Assembly (NCBI GenBank): GCA_046263255.1
Contig: JBHELD010000009.1
Coordinates: 1 to 39,629, forward strand
DNA from: JALZEG01 sp046263255
GTDB lineage: Bacteria > Actinomycetota > CADDZG01 > WHSQ01
Reading direction: 5' to 3'
DNA: 39,629 bases
The position numbers and the translations under genes are program-made. Under the pieces are notes generated by a model, which did no database searches, was not told the DNA's origin, and saw only the letters and a program-made list of their open reading frames with translations. This document shows, piece by piece, positions 23,463 to 31,935 of the stretch. Position 1 is the stretch's first letter, and every line of letters starts with the position of its first letter.

Positions 23463-24068
23463 TCAGGCGAAGCGGGGGCTGCGGCCGAGCAGCTCGAGCA
23501 ACAACGACGTCGCGGCCCGGTAGCGCTCGAGCGCCTCCGCGGTCTTGCCGTCGCGCACGAAGAGCGCCCCCAGACCCGCGTGCGCCTCCGCGCGCTCCGC
23601 GAGCATCGTCTCGTCGTCTCCCGCGAGCTGCAGGCACTTCTCCAGGTGCTCGGCCGCTGCACCGGGATCGCTCTCCATCTCGATGCGCGCGAGCTCGCGG
23701 TGGAGGACGACGAGGACCCGCGGATGCAGCTCTCGGTCCCTCTCGAGGTTCCCGAGCGTCTTCTCCAGCAGCGCCCTGCTCTTAGCGTGCTGGCCCTCGG
23801 CGCGCAGGTCCTCCGCCATCTGCAACGCCCACGACGCGCCCTTCTCGCTCCACAGCTCCTCGACGGCGACGCCCAGCCGCTGGGCGAAGTAGTCGACGGC
23901 GGCCCGCGACGGCTCCCGCCGGCCTGCCTCGAGAACGCTGACGTACGCATGGCTGAACCGCTTTCCCGCCAGCTCCGCCTGCGTGAGCCCGGCGGCGAGG
24001 CGCAGCTCGCGCAGGCGGCGGCCGACGCGCGTCAGCTCGTCGTGCGACATCCGGCGCCGCCGCGCCAT
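23463..24068 (-). CDS. XRE-family HTH regulator with TPR-like C-terminus
   Basis: A 201-residue protein. Residues about 15-70 are an XRE (Cro/CI) HTH ('GRRLRELRLAAGLTQAELAG', 'SHAYVSVLEAGRREPS', 'YFAQRLGVAVEELW'). The rest is helical with TPR-like repeats ('AEHLEKCLQLAGDD', 'AHAGLGALFVRDGKTAEALE'), a layout used by regulators that sense a peptide or protein partner through the TPR groove. It starts 14 bases after the AAA ATPase stop on the same strand, so it is likely co-transcribed with it. It converges on the STAND gene. Target and ligand are unknown. Confidence 0.85.
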   Translation of the reverse strand: MARRRRMSHDELTRVGRRLRELRLAAGLTQAELAGKRFSHAYVSVLEAGRREPSRAAVDYFAQRLGVAVEELWSEKGASWALQMAEDLRAEGQHAKSRALLEKTLGNLERDRELHPRVLVVLHRELARIEMESDPGAAAEHLEKCLQLAGDDETMLAERAEAHAGLGALFVRDGKTAEALERYRAATSLLLELLGRSPRFA

Positions 24069-24082
24069 CTACGGACGGCCCC

Positions 24083-26323
24083 TCATACGACCGCGATGCT
24101 GGCGCGCCTTCTCATCCCCTGCAGCGCGGTCGTCAGGTCGCCGGCGGTGAGGCGGAGATCCCCGGCGTCACCCACACGCGAGGCGCGGCCCAGCGCCTTC
24201 ATCCCCGCCAGGTCGCGCAACCGCTTCAGGTCGGCTCCGGACATGCCCTCGGTCGCGACCGCCAGCTCCCGCAGGTCGACGTCGGGTGCAAGGTTCGTTC
24301 CCGCAAGAAGCACGCGCAGGAGCCGCAGACGCCCGGCTCCGTCGGGAAGTCCGATCTCGATCGGGGTCAACCTTCTCTGCCGCATCGCCGGATCGACGAC
24401 GTCGAAGCGATTCGTCGCGCCCACGAGCAGGACTCCCATGCCGCTGCCGAGGCCGTCGAGCTCGCGCAGGAACTGCGACACGACCCGCTCCTCCCACCGG
24501 TTCGCGGAGTCCGCGCTGCGCGCCCGCAGCAGACCGTCGATCTCGTCGATGAAGATGATCGACGGCCGCTTCGCGCGCGCCTCAGCGAACAGGCGCGCGA
24601 CGCGTTCCTCGGACCCGCCTGCCGACTTCGACAGCAGGTCGGCCGCCGACCGTTCGTAGAAGCTCGCCTCCGCCTCGGTCGCCATCGCCTTCGCGACCGT
24701 CGTCTTGCCCGTCCCGGGCGGCCCGTGCAGCAGGATTCCCGGCGGCGGCTGGATCCCGAGCGACCGCGCCAGATCGGGCCTCACGAACACGTTGACGAGG
24801 TCCATCAGCTGCTCGCGCGTCTCGTCCGGGAGCACGACGTCCTCCCACGTGACGCGCTGCTCGAGCACCGTCCGGTCGCGGCCCTCTCTCCGCCGCACGG
24901 CCGCCACGAGGTCCGGCTGCGCGATGCGGCCGCCCCCCGCCAGAGCGGACTGCGCCGCGAGCGTCACGACCTGCTCGAGAGCTGCGGCGTTCCGTCCGGA
25001 CGTCGCCGCTACCAGCGCGTCCAGATCCAGGTCGTCCCACGCGACGGCGTCGCCGCGCCGGCGCAGGTGGAACGACAGCACGTCGCGCCTCGCCTCGGCG
25101 TCGGGGAGCGGGACACGGATGCGCGCCTCGAACCTCCCGTCCCGCAGACCGGGGTCGAGCCTCTCGATGTCGTTCGTGGCCGCGCAGATGACGAGCCCCG
25201 GGACGGCTCTGTACTCCTCGAGGGACGCCATCAGCTGCGTCGCGATCTCGCGCTGCTCTCCGGCGGGCTGCTCGTCGCGCGCGCCGGCGATCGCGTCGAC
25301 CTCGTCGAGGAACAGCAGGCACGGCACCGACTCGGCCGCGAGCTCGAAGAGTCGCTCGAGGTTCGCGGCGGTCTCGTGCGTGAGGCTGCTGCCGGTCGCC
25401 GCAGGCGTGAACCTGAGGTATCTCAACCCGTACTCCCCGGCGAGCGCGCGGCTCAGCAGCGTCTTCCCCGTCCCCGGAGGGCCGTAGAACAGGATCGCGT
25501 TGTGGACGAGCCGGTGCCGCGCCGCGTCCCCCGGGTTCGCGAGGATCGCCCCGACGGTCGCGCGCAGCTGCTCCTTAACGTCGTCCAGGCCCGCCACGTC
25601 CTCGAACGTCTCCAGCTCGTGCGGTGGGAGAGGCCGGATCCCCGCGGCCCGCCCAGGCCGCGGGGGCGGTGCAGGAACCTGCGCGGCCAGCACGTTCGCG
25701 GCGAGCTCCAGCCCCGCCGGCTCCGTCAGGTGCACCGCGGCCGCGGCGTCGATCGCCGCCGCAGGGCCCCGAAGCCGCGCCTGCTCGAGCGCGTCCTTCG
25801 CCGCCTCGCGCGCCGCGATGTTGTCGATCAAAGCCTGGCGCTGCGACCGCGCCACGGCGGCGCGCGACAGCATCTCGATCAACGCGACGACCAACGGGCC
25901 GCCGGTCAGCCACAGCTCGCGCCCGGCGCGATCCACGGCCGTCCCCGCCGCACCGAAGTCGAGCTCCTCGAGGGCCTCGCGCGCGGCTTCCAGGTCGCCC
26001 TGGACGCTTCGCACGCGCTGCAGCTCGGGCTCGACCTTTCCCAGGAGCGCCGGCGACCCGACGGCCGCCAGCTTCTGCAGCGAGGCCTCGAACGCGGCGG
26101 CGGCCTCCGCGAGGCGCAACACCGACACCGAGGCGTCGGCGGCGGCTGCTCGCTCCACCTCCGCCCACTCGCGCTCGAGGTCGGTCCGCCTCGACCTCCT
26201 GCGCAGGAGGGGCAGCGACGCCAGGGCCTCGCGCTTCTCGAGCTCGTGCAGCACCGGGCGGTCGGTCAGGTGCCCGGCGTTGCGCCGGTACAGCGACACC
26301 TCGGCGCGGCCCCGCCCGCTCAT
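24083..26323 (-). CDS. Tandem-AAA (two-domain) ATPase, CDC48/SpoVK-like
   Basis: A 746-residue ATPase. Residues 1-235 are a mostly helical N-terminal domain of unknown type (coiled-coil-like, rich in Ala/Glu/Arg). D1 has Walker A 'GPPGTGKT' (281-288) and Walker B 'LLFLDEVD' (336-343), with 'AATND' sensor 1. D2 has Walker A 'GPPGTGKT' (534-541), pore-loop region 'ADLLSKSAGGSEE', Walker B 'IIFIDEID' (589-596), and 'GATNRFDVVDPAMRQRR', where the usual RPGRFD arginine-finger segment is altered. Two intact sites suggest a hexameric unfoldase or remodeller. ATG 26323 has GGGGGAG upstream and overlaps the stop of a small membrane-protein gene. The substrate is unknown; the XRE-TPR gene follows. Confidence 0.88.
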   Translation of the reverse strand: MSGRGRAEVSLYRRNAGHLTDRPVLHELEKREALASLPLLRRRSRRTDLEREWAEVERAAAADASVSVLRLAEAAAAFEASLQKLAAVGSPALLGKVEPELQRVRSVQGDLEAAREALEELDFGAAGTAVDRAGRELWLTGGPLVVALIEMLSRAAVARSQRQALIDNIAAREAAKDALEQARLRGPAAAIDAAAAVHLTEPAGLELAANVLAAQVPAPPPRPGRAAGIRPLPPHELETFEDVAGLDDVKEQLRATVGAILANPGDAARHRLVHNAILFYGPPGTGKTLLSRALAGEYGLRYLRFTPAATGSSLTHETAANLERLFELAAESVPCLLFLDEVDAIAGARDEQPAGEQREIATQLMASLEEYRAVPGLVICAATNDIERLDPGLRDGRFEARIRVPLPDAEARRDVLSFHLRRRGDAVAWDDLDLDALVAATSGRNAAALEQVVTLAAQSALAGGGRIAQPDLVAAVRRREGRDRTVLEQRVTWEDVVLPDETREQLMDLVNVFVRPDLARSLGIQPPPGILLHGPPGTGKTTVAKAMATEAEASFYERSAADLLSKSAGGSEERVARLFAEARAKRPSIIFIDEIDGLLRARSADSANRWEERVVSQFLRELDGLGSGMGVLLVGATNRFDVVDPAMRQRRLTPIEIGLPDGAGRLRLLRVLLAGTNLAPDVDLRELAVATEGMSGADLKRLRDLAGMKALGRASRVGDAGDLRLTAGDLTTALQGMRRRASIAVV

Positions 26324-26661
26324 CGCGCTCCCCCCACCGCGCCGACCGGAGAGACGCGCGCGTCGACCACGCCGCCGAAGGGCGCCACCTCGGGCCGCAC
26401 CGGGGCCGGGATCGCCTCGGGGTCCGGCCCCTCGCCGGTCCGCGGCGGGCGCAGGTACGCGAGCGCGGCGGCGAAGGCGGCCGTCGGCAGCACCAGCGAG
26501 GCCAGCAGCGCGAGAACCTTCTTGCGAGCCCCGCCCTTCTTCCGAAGCGCCCGGTCCCGGCAGCGTCGCAGGAACCACGCGCGCACGCTCCTCCGCGCGG
26601 ACGCGACGAGCGACCGTGCACGCGCCGGAACGCGTGGCACGCTTCCTGCGGCGGTTGCCAT
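26320..26661 (-). CDS. Small single-pass membrane protein coupled to the AAA ATPase
   Basis: A 113-residue protein with a strongly basic N-terminal half ('RRSVRAWFLRRCRDRALRKK'), one membrane helix ('VLALLASLVLPTAAFAAALAYL', split about residues 60-80) and a Pro-rich outer tail ('DPEAIPAPVRPEVAPFGG'). The charge distribution predicts the N-terminus inside. Its TGA overlaps the ATPase ATG, so the two are co-translated, and the basic cytoplasmic face could recruit the ATPase to the membrane. I recognise no family. The start at ATG 26661 lacks a clear Shine-Dalgarno sequence; longer in-frame starts upstream have no coding character. Confidence 0.6.
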   Translation of the reverse strand: MATAAGSVPRVPARARSLVASARRSVRAWFLRRCRDRALRKKGGARKKVLALLASLVLPTAAFAAALAYLRPPRTGEGPDPEAIPAPVRPEVAPFGGVVDARVSPVGAVGGAR

Positions 26662-27237
26662 GGAGCGAGTGTGCGAGCCGTCGCGGCGTACCCGTTCGCC
26701 AACACGCCGCCAGGCGCTCGCCAGCCTTCGCCTTAGCCGCGCCTCGGGGCCGCGGCAACGGTCGCTCTGCGCGCGGTCCCGGAGAGCGCCGGCGCGAGCC
26801 CCCATCCCCACAACGGCGCGAGCGCGCCGACTTCCGTCGATGCCTTCGCCGTCGAGCGGGCGCCCGGCGCGGTGCGACCATCGCGTGCTGCATCTGCGTC
26901 TGCGACCGGACCTGTTGCGCGGTCGCGACGAACGCAAGCTGCGGCCGTTCCCTTCTCTACGGCGACACGGCGGTCTGTGGTTGGCCTCCGGGCGCCCGTG
27001 CAGGAGCGGGCACCTGCACAGGCGCCGGGGCCGTAACCGATCCCGGCTCCAATCCGGGAACCGAGTGGGGCGGCGGCGGTGGAGCCGGGATCGGAGGAAT
27101 GAGCGGGACGCGGGGCGGCGCAGCCGGGCGATCGCCGTGGCCGGCCTGCGCCGCCGGGAGCGGCCTCCGCATCGTCATGAGCTGAGGTTTCGGCCGCGCG
27201 CGAGGCGGGCCTGGCGCGTGATCGCGACTCATCACGA
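26662..27237. other. Gene-poor region with weak Pro-rich reading frame
   Basis: 576 bases without a convincing gene. The best candidate is a minus-strand frame at 26957-27178 (73 residues, 'PLIPPIPAPPPPPHSVPG' and similar), but its third-position GC (about 77%) is below that of the neighbouring genes and it has no clear start signal. The stretch contains the long inverted repeat listed separately. It likely holds the promoter of the small membrane protein-AAA-XRE unit, but I cannot place it. Confidence 0.4.
27037..27094. repeat. Perfect 15-bp inverted repeat, 28-base spacer
   Basis: CCGATCCCGGCTCCA (27037-27051) and its exact complement TGGAGCCGGGATCGG (27080-27094). It lies in the gene-poor stretch upstream of the AAA unit. 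No U-tract follows on either side, so a simple terminator is unlikely; an operator pair or an RNA hairpin is possible. Confidence 0.7.
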
Positions 27238-27444
27238 TCACTTGTGATCACCCAGGCGGCGCGCCCGCACCGCGGGATGCTCGAGCCACCCGAGCCCCGC
27301 GCCGATCGCGACGGCCTCGGCCCGGTTGCGCGCGCCCACCTTCGTCCGGAAGCTCGTGGCGCGGCGGCGGACCGTCACGATCGAGACCGACAGCCGCCTG
27401 GCTATCGCATGATCGGTGAGACCGTTCGCCACCAGCTCGATCAC
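27238..27444 (-). CDS. LuxR-type HTH regulator, apparently 5'-frameshifted
   Basis: The open frame from GTG 27444 encodes 68 residues that are nearly all LuxR/GerE HTH ('ELVANGLTDHAIARRLSVS', 'VTVRRRATSFRTKVGARNRA'). Starting there cuts the first helix of the domain. The same frame continues upstream with clearly matching sequence ('DAITTDELDVIEL', preceded by 'AAIDDTRGDELDR') but has no start codon before a TGA near 27533. A GTG at 27535 in another frame begins 'MILDDILGG' and would join it by a single frame change around 27505-27520. I therefore think the gene was about 98 residues (27238-27535) and carries an indel, real or an assembly error. Target genes are unknown. Confidence 0.55.
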   Translation of the reverse strand: MIELVANGLTDHAIARRLSVSIVTVRRRATSFRTKVGARNRAEAVAIGAGLGWLEHPAVRARRLGDHK

Positions 27445-27667
27445 GTCCAGCTCGTCGGTCGTGATCGCGTCGCGGTCGAGCTCGTCCCCGCGGGTGTCGT
27501 CGATCGCCGCCTCCGAGGATGTCGTCGAGGATCACGTTGCGCCGCGCTTCGTTCCCCTCCGCCGGTCACGACTATGGGAGCGGAAGGTCGCCCGCGACTC
27601 GCCGCGGGGGCGCCAGGCGGTCGCCAACGGCGTACCGACCCGTCGTTCTCTCAGACGTCCAGCGCGC

Positions 27668-28138
27668 TCAGGTCGCGAGGCGGACCGCGGCGGCCACCGC
27701 GGCCTCCGCGGAGTCGACGCGTACGATCGATTCGTCGGCCATTCCGCGCTTCGAGAGCTCCCACGTGTCCAGCCCCACGACCGGGCGGCCGATCTTCAGC
27801 GCGAACGCGATCTCCGAGAGCGTGCCGTGCTCGCCTCCGACCGCGAGCACGACGTCGGAGGCGCGGACGACGAGCGCGTTGCGCATCTCGCCCATCCCGG
27901 TCGCGAGAGCGACGTCGACGAAGCGGTTAGCGTCGGTGCGCCGGTCGCCCGGGAGAATGCCGACGGCCGTCCCGCCGGCGGAGCGGCAGCCGCGGCAGAC
28001 CGCCTCCATCACGCCGCCCAGCCCGCCGCAGAGCACCACTGCCCCGTTCTCGGCCAGCCCGCGCCCGACGTCCTCTGCCAGGGCCGCGAGGGACGGGTCC
28101 GCGTCGCCGGAGCCCACAACCGCGACGTACGGCTTCAC
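27668..28138 (-). CDS. TIGR00725/SLOG-family (LOG-like) protein
   Basis: A 156-residue Rossmann-like protein of the TIGR00725 branch of the SLOG/lysine-decarboxylase-like superfamily: 'VAVVGSGDADP' at the N-terminus, 'VVLCGGLGGVMEAVCRG', and 'VGGEHGTLSEIAFAL', the counterpart of the LOG signature PGGxGTxxE. LOG enzymes cleave cytokinin riboside monophosphates; related SLOG domains bind nucleotides or sense nucleotide signals. Here the first Pro of the motif is changed to Val, so activity is uncertain. GTG 28138 lies three bases after the hemW stop, so the two are co-transcribed. It marks the beginning of the accessory block that separates hemW from hrcA. Confidence 0.85.
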   Translation of the reverse strand: MKPYVAVVGSGDADPSLAALAEDVGRGLAENGAVVLCGGLGGVMEAVCRGCRSAGGTAVGILPGDRRTDANRFVDVALATGMGEMRNALVVRASDVVLAVGGEHGTLSEIAFALKIGRPVVGLDTWELSKRGMADESIVRVDSAEAAVAAAVRLAT

Positions 28139-28141
28139 GCG

Positions 28142-29323
28142 CTACAGGAACCTGCAGAGGATGTCGTTCGCGACGAGCGTCCCGCGGCGCGTCAGCCGCA
28201 GCCATCCGTCGGCGCGCTCGAGCCATCCCGTCGCGCAGAGCTCGTCCGCCGTTCGTTCGATCGCAGCGGGGGCGTTCGGGTAGCGCACATGGAACGCCCG
28301 CTCGTCGACCCCGGCCGTGAGGCGCAGGCCGAGGACCATCGCCTCGCATGCCCGCTCCTCCGGGTCGAGGCGTTCGTGACCGGCCTCGGTCGGTTCGCCG
28401 GCTTCCGCCGCCGCCACGAAGTCGCGCGGCAGGCGTTTCCTCCAGTAGCGGCGCCCGCCGGCGTGGCCGTGCGCGCCGGCGCCGAATCCCGCGTAGTCGC
28501 CGGCGCTCCAGTAGAGGACGTTGTGACGCGACGCACGGCCCGGACGCGCCCAGTTCGACACCTCGTACCGGACGAACCCCGCGGCGTGGAGCACGTCGTC
28601 TGCGACCGCATGCCGCTCCGCCTGCACGTCGGGGTCCACGTCGGGCTCGCGTCCCGTTGCCACGAGCGTCGCGAGGGGCGTCCCCTCCTCGACCGTGAGC
28701 GCGTACGCCGAGACGTGCGCGGTGTCCGCGGCGACGATCCCCTCCAGCGAACGCACCCAGTCGTCCGGCGCCTCCCACGGCGAGCCGAAGATGAGGTCGG
28801 CGTTGACGTTGTCCGCCCCGGCGCGCCACGCGGCGGCCAGCGCGCCGAGCGCCGTCTCCGCCGAGTGCGTCCGGCCCAGCCGTTGCAGGACATGTGGGGC
28901 GAGCGACTGGATGCCGACGGAGAACCTGTTGAAGCCGGCGTCGAGGAGGCGCTCGAACCTTTCCTCGTCGACCGTCTCCGGGTTCGCCTCGATCGTGACC
29001 TCCGCTCCCGCGGCAATTCCGACCGTCTCGCGGATCGCGCCGAGGACGCGTCCGAGCTCCCCGGGTTGCAGGAGCGTCGGCGTCCCGCCGCCGAAGAAGA
29101 CGGACGTCGCCGGCCCCGGGTGACTGCCGGAAGACCCGATCTCGCTCTCGAGCGCGGCGACGTACGGCTCGTGGAGCGCGTCGAGCCCCTCGTAGGTGTT
29201 GAAGTCGCAGTAGCGGCAGCGGTGCCGGCAGAAGGGGACGTGAACGTAGACGCCGTAGCCGGGGTGGGCCTGCCACGCGCCCTCGTGGGGGCCGCACCGC
29301 TGCCTTGCCGCCGTCTCCGTCAC
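28142..29323 (-). CDS. hemW: Heme chaperone / radical SAM protein HemW
   Basis: A 393-residue radical-SAM protein of the HemW branch, formerly called oxygen-independent coproporphyrinogen oxidase-like. The motif 'CRHRCRYCDF' (Cys32, Cys36, Cys39) follows 'YVHVPF'; then 'FFGGGTPTLL', 'TIEANPE', 'NRFSVGIQSL' and 'VSAYALTVEEGTPL'. The C-terminal HemN_C domain is present ('VLGLRLTAGVDERAF'). HemW proteins lack the extra cysteine of true HemN (CxxxCxxCxC) and act in heme delivery; here the motif is followed by Asp-Phe, not Cys, supporting HemW. GTG 29323 has GGAGGAG seven bases upstream, within the remains of a hepT gene. It lies downstream of lepA in the conserved order. Confidence 0.92.
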   Translation of the reverse strand: MTETAARQRCGPHEGAWQAHPGYGVYVHVPFCRHRCRYCDFNTYEGLDALHEPYVAALESEIGSSGSHPGPATSVFFGGGTPTLLQPGELGRVLGAIRETVGIAAGAEVTIEANPETVDEERFERLLDAGFNRFSVGIQSLAPHVLQRLGRTHSAETALGALAAAWRAGADNVNADLIFGSPWEAPDDWVRSLEGIVAADTAHVSAYALTVEEGTPLATLVATGREPDVDPDVQAERHAVADDVLHAAGFVRYEVSNWARPGRASRHNVLYWSAGDYAGFGAGAHGHAGGRRYWRKRLPRDFVAAAEAGEPTEAGHERLDPEERACEAMVLGLRLTAGVDERAFHVRYPNAPAAIERTADELCATGWLERADGWLRLTRRGTLVANDILCRFL

Positions 29324-29679
29324 GTCGGGACTCCTCCATCTCTGCCGGCAGCCGAGTGACGCTCTCGGCCATGACGGGGATGTCGTTCTCGCTGGTGGAC
29401 CTCACCACCGCGGGATCGGTCAGGAAATAATGATGGACTACCGGGTCGCGCATCTTCGCCGCTGCCGTCCAGTCGGTCTCGGGAGCCCGATCCAGGGTCT
29501 CCCGCGGAGACCGCCTTTACGGCTTCACCAATCACAGTGAGGTTGTACAGGATCGCCTCTCGAACGCGATCCGAACACGCTTACGGACATATGCCGTGGT
29601 CGTGCGCGATCGCGAGGATCCTCTCTACCTGCGCGGCATCGGACGGGAAATCGCCCATACGATCGAGCATACTCAGCAC
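29324..29679 (-). pseudogene. Decayed HepT (DUF86/HEPN) RNase-toxin gene
   Basis: Three pieces in order on the minus strand align end to end with HepT-like proteins. (1) 29679-29584, 'QVERILAIAHDHGICP', ended by TAA 29581-29583. (2) The same frame, directly after the TAA: 'SDRVREAILYNLTVIGEAVK', matching the conserved HepT segment around 'YNLxVIGEA'. (3) Shifted frame from about 29510: 'LDRAPETDWTAAAKMRDPVV' then 'HHYFLTDPAVVRSTSENDIP', carrying the HEPN catalytic R-x4-H-x-Y (RDPVVHHY). One nonsense codon and one frame change (near 29505-29515) therefore disable it. HepT normally pairs with an MntA nucleotidyltransferase antitoxin; no MntA is visible, as lepA ends 18 bases upstream. Its 3' end overlaps the hemW ribosome-binding site. 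The exact 5' end is uncertain. Confidence 0.72.
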
Positions 29680-29697
29680 CGACTGCCTGCCGGAGCG

Positions 29698-31512
<1,815 letters not shown>

Positions 31513-31614
31513 ACGCGACGAACCTACTAGAGGGGCGATTCGCCACCGCCGCGCCGGCCCGCCGGTCCGGAGGGGCCGGCTCTGCCCCCGGCGACCCGAG
31601 CGCAGGCGCCGTTC

Positions 31615-31623
31615 TGCTATCCT
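31615..31623 (+). promoter_or_regulatory. Candidate extended -10 element for rpsT
   Basis: TGCTATCCT (TG at 31615-31616, TATCCT at 31618-31623) 36 bases before the rpsT ATG. No -35 match is seen at the expected distance, as is usual for extended -10 promoters. It lies in the 146-base divergent gap between lepA and rpsT. Confidence 0.45.
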
Positions 31624-31658
31624 CTGCCACCTACCCGAAGAGAACAGGTGTTTTCGGC

Positions 31659-31922
31659 ATGGCCAACATCAAGAGCCAGATAAAGCGAAACCGTCAGAAC
31701 GAAGAGCGGCGTCAGCGCAACAAGTCGACGCGCTCGGCGCTGAAGACGCGCATCAAGCGGTTCGACGAGACGGTCGAGTCGGGCGACGCCGCCGCCGCCG
31801 AGCAAGCGTTCCGCGAAGCGACGCGGGCGCTGGACAAGGCCGCCGCGAAGGGCGTCCTCCACAAGAACACGGCGTCGAACAAGAAGTCGCGCCTGGCCAG
31901 GCGCCTCGGTCGCTCGGCCTAG
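31659..31922 (+). CDS. rpsT: 30S ribosomal protein S20
   Basis: An 87-residue, very basic, helical protein, typical of bS20: 'MANIKSQIKRNRQNEERRQR', 'STRSALKTRIKRFDE' and the C-terminal 'ASNKKSRLARRLGRSA'. S20 binds the 16S 5' domain and h44. It is transcribed alone on the plus strand, opposite to lepA and holA; convergence with holA leaves 13 bases. AGGTG eight bases before the ATG is a weak ribosome-binding site. The rpsT-holA neighbourhood is widely conserved. Confidence 0.96.
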   Translation: MANIKSQIKRNRQNEERRQRNKSTRSALKTRIKRFDETVESGDAAAAEQAFREATRALDKAAAKGVLHKNTASNKKSRLARRLGRSA

Positions 31923-31935
31923 CCGCGCGTTCGCC

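Noticed and set aside
26957..27178. Proline-rich 73-residue frame on the minus strand
   Set aside because: Third-position GC is lower than in neighbouring genes, there is no ribosome-binding site or recognisable domain, and the inverted repeat explains part of its sequence.
29320..29535. 71-residue minus-strand frame upstream of hemW
   Set aside because: Its first residues are the middle of the hepT relic and the rest is the out-of-frame continuation past the frame change, so it is not an independent gene.
31551..31581. GCCGGCC...GGCCGGC inverted repeat in the lepA-rpsT gap
   Set aside because: Seven-base GC-only arms are common by chance in this composition and there is no U-tract.
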